38,602 bases of DNA from Candidatus Doudnabacteria bacterium. GTDB lineage: Bacteria > Patescibacteriota > Doudnabacteria > UBA920 > O2-02-FULL-48-8. The DNA is taken from contig JACQHB010000008.1 in the NCBI GenBank assembly GCA_016199215.1, forward strand, positions 1-38,602, written 5' to 3'. The position numbers and the translations under genes are program-made. A model generated the notes under the pieces. That model worked only from the letters and a program-made list of their open reading frames with translations, searched no databases and was not told the origin of the DNA. This document shows positions 6,962-14,758 of this stretch, in pieces. Numbering within the stretch: the first letter of the stretch is position 1; the number at the start of each line of letters is the position of its first letter.

Positions 6962-7609
6962 TTAAGATGCTACTTCTGGCAAAATGGCTGCTTGCTCCTC
7001 TTCTAATTTTAGCGGTTTCACTAACTCTTGAAAAGCCAAAACCCAGCAAATTTGAGTAAAAACCAAGGGCAGGGATGCCAGAAGCAAAAAAAACAAGGCC
7101 ACGAAAGCCATCCCTATACTACCATAAAACTGGAAAAAAACAACCGCGGCGATGGCGGGAAAAAGCGCGCTTATTAAAAATAAAATGATACTGAGGATAA
7201 TCAGAATTGGCCAATGTTTGGCCCACAAAGTAAGGGCTGACGAAAAACTGTCAGGGGCTTTCATATCATGCAAGACCACAAACAACAGGCTTAATTCCAG
7301 GAGCGAGGAAACAAAAACAAAGACCGGAACAAATGCCACGACAGACCAAATATAAACCAGCCATAAAAAAATTGCCGCAAAAAAAGCAAGCAGTGTTATT
7401 CGGCCAACAAAGAAACTTCCAGCCTTAAACGATTTGGCAAAATCCGTTTCCCGCTTATCGATCAGCGCGGCAATCGCAGCAACCAAGCCTGGCTTGGCCC
7501 AAGGATAAACAACAACAGAAAACAACAACAGGCCGTAGGGCCACAAAAACCGGTTGGTCTGGGTAAGTCCTAAGGCCTGCCTGAAAATTTTTGAAAAAGG
7601 AAACGGCAT
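6962..7609 (-). CDS. Hypothetical polytopic membrane protein
   Basis: 215 aa, not assigned to a family. At least five hydrophobic helices are visible: FLWPYGLLLFSVVVYPW (22-38), ITLLAFFAAIFLWLVYIWSVV (71-91), FVPVFVFVSSLLELSLLFVVL (93-113), WPILIILSIILFLISALFPAI (133-153) and IGMAFVALFFLLLASLPLVF (165-184). The layout of long helices with a short charged C-terminus resembles DUF4013-like or glycerophosphoryl-diester-type membrane domains, but I cannot name one. It starts three bases before tRNA-Val in transcription order, so it may be read through with ftsH. Confidence 0.7.
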   Translation of the reverse strand: MPFPFSKIFRQALGLTQTNRFLWPYGLLLFSVVVYPWAKPGLVAAIAALIDKRETDFAKSFKAGSFFVGRITLLAFFAAIFLWLVYIWSVVAFVPVFVFVSSLLELSLLFVVLHDMKAPDSFSSALTLWAKHWPILIILSIILFLISALFPAIAAVVFFQFYGSIGMAFVALFFLLLASLPLVFTQICWVLAFQELVKPLKLEEEQAAILPEVAS

Positions 7610-7742
7610 CCAGTAGTAGAAAATTGATTAATGATTTATCCAGCGCTTTGCAGAATACATCACAGCTTGCTGCAAAAAAATGGTTATTTTTATTATTAGC
7701 CGGGTAATAATCTAATTTGTAAACAAATATCAATTTTCACTA

Positions 7743-9635
7743 CTATGCGGAAGCTTGGGATAGTCCTTTGCCTGCCAGAATCTGGGATTCTTTGTTGATT
7801 AACTTGTGTTTTGGCAAAATGTCCAAAACCATGGACTCAAACTCATCCCTCTCAATAGTTTCCACCTCTATCAAACGGTGAGCGATTTTGTCCAGATATT
7901 TGCGATATTTTTTAAGCACCTCAACGGAAGTTTTATAAGCCCGGTCTATGAATCCCGAAACTTCTTCGTCGATCTTGGCCGCGACTTTTTCAGAATAATT
8001 CTTCTGTTCAGCAATTTCCCTCCCCAAAAAAATCATTTCATGAGTTTCGCCAAAGGTCATTGGACCCAAATTTTCCGACATACCGTAAGCGGTCACCAGT
8101 TTGCGCGCCAAATTGGTCGCGATTTTAAGATCATTGGACGCCCCGGTGGTCAGTTCGTTGAAGATCATTTTCTCCGTGGCATACCCGCCGAGAGAAACAG
8201 CCAGCTCCGCCAAAAATTCGGACTTCGAATGAAGATTCCGATCTTCGGTCGGAAGCTTCATGGTATAACCAGCGGCTCTGCCGCGGGAAACAATCGAGAC
8301 TTTATGCACCGGGTCAGCATGCGGCATAACCGAAGCCACCAGCGCGTGCCCTGCTTCATGCCAAGCCGCGATTTCTTTTTCCTGTTTGGAAAGCAGGTGG
8401 CTTTTCCGCTCAGGACCAAGCATAACTTTCTCAATGGCGGCAATCAGGTCAAGCTGGCCGATTTTGTGCTGGTTTTTGCGCGCGGCAAGAATCGCTCCCT
8501 CGTTCATCAAATTGGAAATGTCAGCGCCAGAAAAACCCGGAGTTCGTTCCGCGATGCTGCGAAGATTTACTTCACCTGCCAGGGGCTTGCCTTTGGCATG
8601 AACCTTTAAAATAGCTTCGCGGTCAGCAATATCAGGCAAATCAAGAATCACCTGGCGGTCAAACCTGCCAGGGCGAAGCAGAGCCGGATCCAGGACATCA
8701 GGCCTGTTGGTGGCAGCGATCACAATCACATTGGTCTCGGATTCAAATCCATCCATTTCAACTAAAATCTGGTTTAATGTCTGCTCGCGCTCATCATGCG
8801 ATCCGCCCAAACCAGCGCCGCGCTGGCGGCCGACCGCGTCGATTTCATCAATAAAGACAATGCAAGGCGCGTTTCTTTTTGCCCGCTTAAACAAATCCCG
8901 GACGCGGGACGCGCCAACGCCGACAAACATTTCCACAAATTCAGACCCGGAGATATGGAAAAACGGAACATTAGCTTCCCCGGCAATGGCCCGGGCAACC
9001 AAAGTCTTGCCCACTCCAGGAGGGCCCAGGAGCAATACGCCTCTTGGAATACGCGCGCCCAAAGAGAAAAACTTTTGCGGGAAGCGCAAAAATTCGACAA
9101 TCTCCTTCAATTCTTCTTTTGCCTCTTTCACTCCGGCCACGTCAGAAAAAGTAATCCGTTTTCTGCGGTCTGACTGTTCAAGAAGCTTCGCGCCTGATTG
9201 GCCAAACGACATTGCCCGATTGTTTGAACCGGCAACCTGGCGCATAAGAAACCATATAAATCCGGCAATCAAAATAAATGGGATCAAAAATGGAAGGATG
9301 GTTGAAATAATAAACGAAGAAGATCCTCCGCCCTTGACATCAATCTGGATCTCTTGAATTTTGGTTGAATCAACTCCGTAATTTTTCAAAGTTTCGGAAA
9401 AAGCGACTTCTTCTTCCTTGCTGGAAAATTGTTTGCCGCCGTCTTTAAGATATGCGGTTAATGAATCGCCGGAAATCTCAATCTTGCTGATCTGACCGGC
9501 GTTGGCTTCGTCCGCGATTTGGGAAATCGGAACCGTGGGGATATCTTTATCTGATGTATTAAAAAAACTGAAAGCAGCCGCTACCAAAATAAAGATGGCG
9601 AAAATAATGAGTATATTCTTGAAAAGTTTATTCAT
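7743..9635 (-). CDS. ftsH: ATP-dependent zinc metalloprotease FtsH
   Basis: 630 aa, normal length. It is a membrane-anchored AAA+ protease that degrades damaged membrane proteins and short-lived regulators as a hexamer. Two membrane helices (about 5-24 and 108-131) bracket the extracytoplasmic domain. Walker A GPPGVGKT is at 204-211, Walker B FIDEIDA at ~261, the second region of homology [18 protein letters not shown] at 310-327, and the zinc-binding HEAGH at 426-430. I chose the ATG at 9635, not the TTG at 9674: that TTG is the first triplet of a TTGACA -35 box, and the -10 box TAAAAT ends 10 nt before the ATG, predicting a leaderless mRNA. Confidence 0.97.
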   Translation of the reverse strand: MNKLFKNILIIFAIFILVAAAFSFFNTSDKDIPTVPISQIADEANAGQISKIEISGDSLTAYLKDGGKQFSSKEEEVAFSETLKNYGVDSTKIQEIQIDVKGGGSSSFIISTILPFLIPFILIAGFIWFLMRQVAGSNNRAMSFGQSGAKLLEQSDRRKRITFSDVAGVKEAKEELKEIVEFLRFPQKFFSLGARIPRGVLLLGPPGVGKTLVARAIAGEANVPFFHISGSEFVEMFVGVGASRVRDLFKRAKRNAPCIVFIDEIDAVGRQRGAGLGGSHDEREQTLNQILVEMDGFESETNVIVIAATNRPDVLDPALLRPGRFDRQVILDLPDIADREAILKVHAKGKPLAGEVNLRSIAERTPGFSGADISNLMNEGAILAARKNQHKIGQLDLIAAIEKVMLGPERKSHLLSKQEKEIAAWHEAGHALVASVMPHADPVHKVSIVSRGRAAGYTMKLPTEDRNLHSKSEFLAELAVSLGGYATEKMIFNELTTGASNDLKIATNLARKLVTAYGMSENLGPMTFGETHEMIFLGREIAEQKNYSEKVAAKIDEEVSGFIDRAYKTSVEVLKKYRKYLDKIAHRLIEVETIERDEFESMVLDILPKHKLINKESQILAGKGLSQASA

Positions 9636-9645
9636 AGACTTACAA

Positions 9646-9674
9646 ATTTTAAATGATTTTGCCCTTTCTGTCAA
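9646..9674 (-). promoter_or_regulatory. ftsH promoter (leaderless start)
   Basis: TTGACA (9674-9669), 17-nt spacer, TAAAAT (9651-9646), then 10 nt to the ATG. It begins one base after the CCA end of tRNA-Leu. Confidence 0.75.
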
Positions 9675-9675
9675 T

Positions 9676-9760
9676 TGGTGGCCAGGGAGGGATTCGAACC
9701 CTCAATCCTTTCGGAACGTGATCCTAAGTCACGCGCGTATGCCAGTTCCGCCACCTGGCC
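9676..9760 (-). tRNA. tRNA-Leu(UAG)
   Basis: 85 nt with encoded CCA. Acceptor GGCCAGG/CCTGGCC, anticodon stem CGTGA/TCACG around CTTAGGA (anticodon TAG), a long variable arm, and T arm GAGGG-TTCGAAT-CCCTC. It is a class II tRNA. Confidence 0.95.
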
Positions 9761-9786
9761 CCCGGAACTGTATTATAAACTAAGTC

Positions 9787-9815
9787 TTGACAAAAAGGCA
9801 AAAATCTGCTATCAT
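9787..9815 (+). promoter_or_regulatory. Promoter of the cold-shock-domain operon
   Basis: TTGACA (9787-9792), exactly 17 nt, TATCAT (9810-9815). The predicted start is near 9822, giving a ~190-nt leader before the ATG at 10015. Confidence 0.7.
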
Positions 9816-9821
9816 TGACGG

Positions 9822-10014
9822 TCACAATTGTCTATAATTTCAATCCCTTAAACCTAAGTCTTTAACCTTACTTTAAAGATTAGAAACTTGGGCTTAACCG
9901 GCAACCGCCGGAAGAGACTAAGGACGTTAGGAAGCTCCTGGCGTCTGATCTTTGAAAACTCAAATTTACAAGAAGAACAAAGTGTTCTCTTTTTGCCGCA
10001 CGAGGAGGTGCTGC
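9822..10014 (+). promoter_or_regulatory. Structured 5' leader of the cold-shock-domain operon
   Basis: Several hairpins are visible: TCTTTAA/TTAAAGA near 9862, a perfect CCGGC-AACC-GCCGG near 9898-9911, and AGAACA-AAG-TGTTCT (9974-9988) followed by CTTTTT, which could act as a weak attenuator just before the ribosome binding site CGAGGAGG. Long structured leaders regulate several cold-shock genes; whether this one does is inference. Confidence 0.4.
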
Positions 10015-11904
10015 ATGGCGGAAGGTGTTATCAAGTCGCTTCTCGAAAGGTTCGGATTCATCAAGCCCAGAGATGGGACTGATGACGTTCACTTCCGCCG
10101 TGATCAAGCGCCCCGCGATTGCCGCGAGGGAGATCACGTGGAGTACGACCCGGAAGACGGTCCGAAAGGGCCGCGAGTCCGGGGCAACATTCGGATCATC
10201 CAGCGCTCCCAGCGCCAAGGTGGTCAACAACAACAAGGGCAACAAGGCCAGCACGACCAGCGGAACCTGCACGTGCAGTGGGTGCCGGGAGAACCGGAAC
10301 TGCGGGAATACGACGGCGCACAGCCGACGGATCCCAAAGCGGTTCTCCTGCGAGTTCCTATGACAGTAATTCTCCGCGAGGGGAACCGCTTCAAGCAGGG
10401 AGCCAAAATCCGGCTCAAGGTCTGGGCTAGCGATGTTACCCAGCCCCTGCCGGAACCAGAAACCACTGACAAAGGTGAAGCCTACTTCGTGGCGTTCCTT
10501 TCGGAAACCGCCACGGACGCCGACTTCGCCGCCTTCGTGCACATAGCAAACCAGCTGGTCGCCACGTCGTCGTTCCATTGGCGGCTTGACGAACACCAGG
10601 TCAAACCGAGGGTCAAGATCGCCCGCCACATCAAAGTCAAGGCGGTTGGCACTGACGGCGACTGGACCTTGGTCCGCATCTACACCGCCACCTCAAAGGA
10701 GGCGGATGCGGATGGGATTAAGTCCGGGGTCATCGTCGGTTCAGTTCGCGAAGTCGAGGTCGAAGGCGTTGGTACCAAGGGAAGTCAAGTCAAGATCGAA
10801 ACCGAGACCAATGGGTACGTGACCAAGAAAGTGCGCTTCACCAAGCCTCACAAGGGCGAGGTGGCGTTTGCGCTTGAGCACGACCTGGCGACCGAGGATT
10901 CATTAGAGATCGAGACCAAGGAAGCCGAAGTCAAGACCGTTCGCCACATCCGCGCCCGGAATATCGGGACGGATAGCACTTGGACATCAGTGCGCGTCAT
11001 TCTGCAAGTCGCGGACAAGCCCGAAGCTGAAAAGCTGGAGGCCGATATCCGCGCCGAATCAGACGACGCCATTGAGATCGAAAGTGTCAGCGGGGGCGGG
11101 AACTCGATCAAAGTCAAGATCGACGGCGGCGAGAAGATCATCCGGGTCAAGCGCGCTTCAGTCGGTAAGGCTGAGGTTACGTTTCGCCTGGACAGCAATA
11201 CCGCGGTCGAAAGCGATCCGATCAAAATCGAGACTAAGGCGGCCGAGACCAAACAGGTGCGTTACATCCGCGCCCAAAAAATCGGGACGGATAGCACCTG
11301 GACCACGATTCGCATACTCACGCTCACGTCAAATAAGCCTAATAGCGAAATGCTGGAAGGCGATGTGCTGGCGGAATGTGGGTCCGAAATCGAGGTGGAA
11401 GGTGCGGCGACCAAGGGTCACTCGGTGGGAGTCAAAATCGACAACGGGTCCAAACTGGTCCGGATCAAGCTTGCGAAAGCCGGCAAGGCGGACGTAATCT
11501 TCCGGTCCAAAGAGGACATCCGAGTCGAGAGCGAGCCCGTTGAGATCGAGACCAAAGCGGCCAAGACCTGCAAGAGGATCAAGGCTGAATTGGTTCTCGG
11601 ACGCCCCGGGTCCCGCAACACGCTCAAGGTCGAAACCTTTGCCGAAGTCGGCGACAACGCTGACAAAATTTCGGCCGGGGTCGAGATCGAGAGCGCTGAC
11701 GAAATCGTAGTCGAAGTCGACGGCACGGAGCATCGTGGCAAGCTGGTTCGTTTCAGCACCGACACCACCGGTACGAAAGTGGTGAAGATTGTCTTCGTGG
11801 CTCCGGTTCATTCCGGCCACGTCAATCTGTTCTCCTCGCTGAATCGGTCAGTCGCTGCTACGAACGTTTTCGTCCGTCATCCGGCAACCGAATCGCGGCC
11901 CTAA
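10015..11904 (+). CDS. Cold-shock-domain protein with four 106-residue tandem repeats
   Basis: 629 aa from the ATG at 10015, chosen because CGAGGAGG lies 6 nt upstream. Residues ~4-60 match a cold-shock domain: GVIKSLLERFGFIKPRDG (RNP1-like FGFI), DDVHFRR (RNP2-like), REGDHVEYD and GPKGPRV. A Gln-rich linker follows at ~65-85. After a diverged unit come repeats starting at about 204, 310, 416 and 521. Spacing is 106, 106 and 105 residues; each of the first three opens RxIxxxxxGTDxxWTxxRI and ends in an EIETK motif, except the first in LEIETKEAE. DNA identity between repeats 2 and 3 (ATCGGGACGGATAGCAC) points to recent duplication. The repeats are beta-rich and could be Ig-like. There is no signal peptide, so it is probably cytoplasmic. 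The region is G+C-rich (37 of 60 bases at 10201-10260), unlike its neighbours. Function unknown; nucleic-acid binding is likely from the cold-shock domain. Confidence 0.75.
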   Translation: MAEGVIKSLLERFGFIKPRDGTDDVHFRRDQAPRDCREGDHVEYDPEDGPKGPRVRGNIRIIQRSQRQGGQQQQGQQGQHDQRNLHVQWVPGEPELREYDGAQPTDPKAVLLRVPMTVILREGNRFKQGAKIRLKVWASDVTQPLPEPETTDKGEAYFVAFLSETATDADFAAFVHIANQLVATSSFHWRLDEHQVKPRVKIARHIKVKAVGTDGDWTLVRIYTATSKEADADGIKSGVIVGSVREVEVEGVGTKGSQVKIETETNGYVTKKVRFTKPHKGEVAFALEHDLATEDSLEIETKEAEVKTVRHIRARNIGTDSTWTSVRVILQVADKPEAEKLEADIRAESDDAIEIESVSGGGNSIKVKIDGGEKIIRVKRASVGKAEVTFRLDSNTAVESDPIKIETKAAETKQVRYIRAQKIGTDSTWTTIRILTLTSNKPNSEMLEGDVLAECGSEIEVEGAATKGHSVGVKIDNGSKLVRIKLAKAGKADVIFRSKEDIRVESEPVEIETKAAKTCKRIKAELVLGRPGSRNTLKVETFAEVGDNADKISAGVEIESADEIVVEVDGTEHRGKLVRFSTDTTGTKVVKIVFVAPVHSGHVNLFSSLNRSVAATNVFVRHPATESRP

Positions 11905-11927
11905 AGCCGCACAACGAGGAGAACAAC

Positions 11928-12521
11928 ATGCCATTCTGGCAATCAGTCGTGGCGGCACTAGAGTGGATCCATAAAGTGATCGGCCCTCTGGCAGACATGG
12001 CGGACCTGCACCGCCTGTTTGAAAACGCGGGGAACGCTATCAAAAAGCTCCCCCTTGACATGCAGGCCAAGGTCCGCAAGGGCGACGCGTTCCGGGAGTT
12101 CCGGGACGCGATGTCCGAGCTGGAACTCCACGAGAGGGAGGCAGTCCGCGAGCTTCTTGCGCGACTGCGGACCGACCAGGCCAAGCAAGAGCACTTCATC
12201 CTCAAGGCCGCGGCGCAAGGAGGCCTGGACAATCCGGAAGGAAGCAAAAAGTTCCTGAAGGATCTGGCCACCATGTCCACGGACGAGGCGCTCCTGTACC
12301 TTGAGGACGTCGATGCTACGCAGCCGTCGGTCACGCTGACCGCGGCCAAAAACAGCGTCACCAAAACCGCTGAGGTGCTAGGCGACGCGGCAAAGGCAGT
12401 CGGTAGTGCGATTAAGAAGGGCGAAGCGGCCGTCTCGGCCGACATCGACAACAGCGGATTGAGCAAGATACTGGACAATTCGATTGCCGACCTCGAGAAG
12501 AAACTCGGCATCAAGCCGTAA
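11928..12521 (+). CDS. Helical hypothetical protein, second gene of the operon
   Basis: 197 aa, not recognised. It is almost entirely predicted helix: an amphipathic start (MPFWQSVVAALEWIHKVI), a charged central helix with EFRDAMSELELHEREAVREL, then an Ala/Lys-rich stretch (GDAAKAVGSAIKKGEAAVSAD) and a short closing helix. It has no clear signal peptide or membrane helix. It lies 23 nt after the cold-shock gene, with its own ribosome binding site CGAGGAG 6 nt before the ATG, and 13 nt before the next gene. It shares the G+C-rich composition of the operon. Confidence 0.7.
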   Translation: MPFWQSVVAALEWIHKVIGPLADMADLHRLFENAGNAIKKLPLDMQAKVRKGDAFREFRDAMSELELHEREAVRELLARLRTDQAKQEHFILKAAAQGGLDNPEGSKKFLKDLATMSTDEALLYLEDVDATQPSVTLTAAKNSVTKTAEVLGDAAKAVGSAIKKGEAAVSADIDNSGLSKILDNSIADLEKKLGIKP

Positions 12522-12534
12522 CCAGGAGAAGACA

Positions 12535-13506
12535 ATGGCATACATTGCGATATTGTTCGCGTCGTCGCTCGTTCTCCTGATTGGCGGCATTCGTCGCTAC
12601 GTACTTCGGGCTCTCTACTGGAGCTTGCTCCGCGTGCTCCTACTGTATCAGCAGATCACTGGCAGGGCACCAGCTCCATGGATTACTCGAGTCGTTACCT
12701 GGATACGCAACGCAGCAAGTGCAGCCACCGGCCCGATCGTGAGTTTTCTGCGATGGCTGGGGGTGACCCTAGCTGCGGTAGTGATCATCAACATCGTAGC
12801 CATCGGCTATGGCAACGGCTGGGTCCTTTGGGTTGAAGCAGTGGTTTTGGGAACCATCTGCTACATCTTCTTCTCCATCTCCCGGTTGTGGGACGGCAAG
12901 GCATTCGCCATACCGACTCTCGTGTTTTACGGTATGGCGGTGCTTGGCCTTCTGTTCCCCGACTGGGTGCGGGTCAACCCGCGGCTCTTTGTCATCGGAA
13001 CGCTCTTGATTCCGATGATTAAAGTGGCTACGGTGTTGATCAACCAACGCTGGATCAAGGCAGTGGCAGTCACGAGTCTCGTGATCATTGCGGTAGTCGC
13101 CGGAGCCTACGTTGCCTACCAGCAGGTGGGCTACGTCCAGCTGAAGGCAGGGCGCACAGCGTTTGTCAACAACACGATCAAGGCCCAGGCTAACGCCGAA
13201 TGGGAAGTCCATCCAGAGGCCGAGCGCAAGCTTAGCCAGACGGTTCGCAGCGCGCAACAGACGCTGCTTGCCGAGATGGACAAGGACAACCCCGACCCGA
13301 ACGTCGCGGCCAAACAGTTTATCAAGCTCAATGGGCAGAAGCGAGTAATGGGGGTGATGCACAGCATCAGCCCTGCTCCGGAAGCTCCAAGGGCTAGAAG
13401 GTCGATCGGGCTCAACGAGGAGGCCAAACCGGCGATCATTGCCGGCCTGATTTTCGCCGCACTGGCCGCCGCGTTAATCTTCAAATCGCGAAAAACCGCA
13501 AGCTAG
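12535..13506 (+). CDS. Polytopic membrane protein, third gene of the operon
   Basis: 323 aa from the ATG at 12535 (MAYIAILFASS), placed by the CAGGAG site 7 nt upstream. Hydrophobic segments: ~3-19, a cluster at ~77-120 (GVTLAAVVIINIVAIGYG and VLGTICYIFFSI), ~125-145 (FAIPTLVFYGMAVLGLLF), ~152-172, ~176-198 (AVAVTSLVIIAVVAGAYVAY) and a last helix near the C-terminus (AIIAGLIFAALAAALIF), followed by positive residues. A soluble domain of ~95 residues lies between the last two. No transporter signature was recognised. With the anchored protein after it, it may form a membrane complex; this is inference. Confidence 0.7.
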   Translation: MAYIAILFASSLVLLIGGIRRYVLRALYWSLLRVLLLYQQITGRAPAPWITRVVTWIRNAASAATGPIVSFLRWLGVTLAAVVIINIVAIGYGNGWVLWVEAVVLGTICYIFFSISRLWDGKAFAIPTLVFYGMAVLGLLFPDWVRVNPRLFVIGTLLIPMIKVATVLINQRWIKAVAVTSLVIIAVVAGAYVAYQQVGYVQLKAGRTAFVNNTIKAQANAEWEVHPEAERKLSQTVRSAQQTLLAEMDKDNPDPNVAAKQFIKLNGQKRVMGVMHSISPAPEAPRARRSIGLNEEAKPAIIAGLIFAALAAALIFKSRKTAS

Positions 13507-13519
13507 CGAGGAGGACTTC

Positions 13520-14359
13520 ATGAACACTGTCGTAAAGGCTATCGTGATCTCTTCGCTGGCGCTTGCGGGATTCCTGGTCTTTGTGTGGTATGGGATTCCA
13601 GCGATGCTGCCGGCAGCCGAAGCCTCAATCCGTACCATCAACCGCGCCGCAGACGACCACGAGAGAATCAAGGCGTCTGGTGCCGAACAAAAACTTGCGG
13701 AGTACGTAGGCGGCGATGATCAAACATTCGGTGATCGGCTCAAGCAGGTTGGATCAGAGGCAGGTGCCCGACGTCTGATTCGCCATGCGGCATTGGGTCG
13801 CGGCTATGCGCTGCTTCCACGGCTTGCCCCCAAGCCAATCCTCACCGAGGCAAACAAATGGGTGAGTTTCAACATCCCGGTCGGGGAACCGATCGACGTC
13901 GCTGTCTGGGGAAAATTCTGCCACGGCTATGAGGATTGCCGTGATCCGGACGGCAAGCCGTCCCTCCCCCTGCCAGGACGTTATGAGGGGATGAAGACTG
14001 TCCTTGAGTGGGAAGCACAGGCAACTCCAGTTCCGGAACGGTACGACCCAACTCTCATACCAGCCAACTTCCGGGAACTGGTTGGAGTTGAGTCTAAGCC
14101 GATCCCCGGACAATACGGCGAAGCGCTGGGCCGGCTGTGTGACGCTGTATTCTGCGGGCCCGGATTCCCCATCAGGTTCCAAGCCCAGATTCTGCCCCCA
14201 AGCGACGGCCGCAAAACTTTCCTGGAATTCTCCAGGAACGGGTTCGTAGCCTATATGTTCGGAGGCTACGACCCGACAGTGGACACGGCCGACGGGAAAT
14301 TTATGTTCAGGGTGATCTTCCCCAACGGGACGATCATCGAACCATCATCATCAAATTAG
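13520..14359 (+). CDS. Membrane-anchored extracytoplasmic protein, fourth gene of the operon
   Basis: 279 aa, not recognised. An N-terminal hydrophobic helix (7-29: AIVISSLALAGFLVFVWYGI) has no clear cleavage site and probably anchors the protein. The rest is soluble and beta-rich at the end (GRKTFLEFSRNGFVAYMFGG). Four Cys are arranged as two close pairs, C134-x5-C140 and C207-x4-C212, suggesting disulfides or metal binding outside the cell. The ribosome binding site GAGGAGG is 6 nt before the ATG; the gene is 13 nt after the previous one. A further GAGGAGG follows the stop without a convincing ORF behind it. Confidence 0.7.
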   Translation: MNTVVKAIVISSLALAGFLVFVWYGIPAMLPAAEASIRTINRAADDHERIKASGAEQKLAEYVGGDDQTFGDRLKQVGSEAGARRLIRHAALGRGYALLPRLAPKPILTEANKWVSFNIPVGEPIDVAVWGKFCHGYEDCRDPDGKPSLPLPGRYEGMKTVLEWEAQATPVPERYDPTLIPANFRELVGVESKPIPGQYGEALGRLCDAVFCGPGFPIRFQAQILPPSDGRKTFLEFSRNGFVAYMFGGYDPTVDTADGKFMFRVIFPNGTIIEPSSSN

Positions 14360-14408
14360 TAGAGGAGGAACAAGGGTCCAGGATTAACGTATGCGGTCTT
14401 GGACAGAC

Positions 14409-14445
14409 GACAAGGGTGCTTGCACACACGCAGCGCCCTTTTGTC
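14409..14445 (+). terminator. Terminator of the cold-shock-domain operon
   Basis: GACAA then GGGTGCT pairs with AGCGCCC then TTGTC (one G-U pair, 2-nt bulge) around an 11-nt loop. The U tract is short (TTTT before GTC). It lies 50 nt after the last stop codon. Confidence 0.55.
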
Positions 14446-14455
14446 TTGCCCAAAG

Positions 14456-14612
14456 CCTTGACCCTGCAATACAACATCGATGCTTTTGCTTTTGAAATGG
14501 TTTTTATTAATTAACTTTTATTAAATAACCTGCGTTTAAAAATTACAGAAAATTATTTCTTTTCGCAAAAGCAACCAAAAACCATTTATCGATGTTGATA
14601 TACAGGGTTGAC
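14456..14612. repeat. Long imperfect inverted repeat between two cassettes
   Basis: The left arm reads TTGACCCTG, ..AACATCGAT, then AAATGGTTTTT. The right arm in reverse complement reads TCAACCCTG, ..CAACATCGAT, AAATGGTTTTT. The arms are ~40 nt, apart from an extra GCTTTTGCTTTTG block in the left one, and surround ~70 nt of A/T-rich DNA. The right arm ends in the TTGACA -35 box of the next cassette. No gene is seen between 14360 and 14758 apart from this element, the terminator and the promoter. Confidence 0.6.
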
Positions 14613-14636
14613 AAATTGCCTAATTTTTGCTATACT
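14608..14636 (+). promoter_or_regulatory. Promoter of the STN-domain cassette
   Basis: TTGACA (14608-14613), 17 nt, TATACT (14631-14636). The predicted leader is ~115 nt. Confidence 0.75.
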
Positions 14637-14657
14637 TAGCTGTTTCTTAACTACCTT

Positions 14658-14714
14658 TTCGAGTGTAGCGAGAAATCTCGGTGTTAACACAGAGATCTCT
14701 CACTTCGTTCGAGA
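14658..14714. repeat. Palindrome in the leader of the STN-domain gene
   Basis: Arms of about 21 nt (CGAGTGTAGCGAGAAATCTC and GAGATCTCTCACTTCGTTCG, pairing with some G-U) flank the perfect palindrome GTGTTAACAC. The arms resemble the dispersed GAGATTTCTCGCTTCGCTCG-type repeats common in environmental bacterial genomes. It may regulate translation or be a passenger repeat. Confidence 0.5.
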
Positions 14715-14758
14715 TGGAATCCAAACCAGATCGCAACAACGCCAAGGAGGCATAAGTC

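Noticed and set aside
7806-9357. Long open frames on the strand opposite ftsH
   Set aside because: They mirror the codon bias of ftsH, have no start signals or motifs, and the ftsH protein is unmistakable.
9636-9674. A TTG start for ftsH that adds 13 residues
   Set aside because: The TTG belongs to the TTGACA -35 box of a promoter whose -10 lies 10 nt before the ATG at 9635, where a normal membrane-anchor start MNKLFKN begins.
9833-9838. TATAAT as the -10 of the cold-shock operon
   Set aside because: The nearest -35-like TTGACG would leave only 12 nt. The pair at 9787-9815 has the right spacing.
11329-11820. Long minus-strand open frames across the cold-shock repeat gene
   Set aside because: High G+C lengthens frames by chance. 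The plus-strand product has clear repeat periodicity and a cold-shock domain.
14390-14494. A 34-codon ORF (MRSWTDDKGACTH...) after the orphan GAGGAGG that follows the four-gene operon
   Set aside because: The start is about 20 nt from the site, the frame runs through the terminator hairpin and the inverted repeat, and the peptide has no recognisable features.
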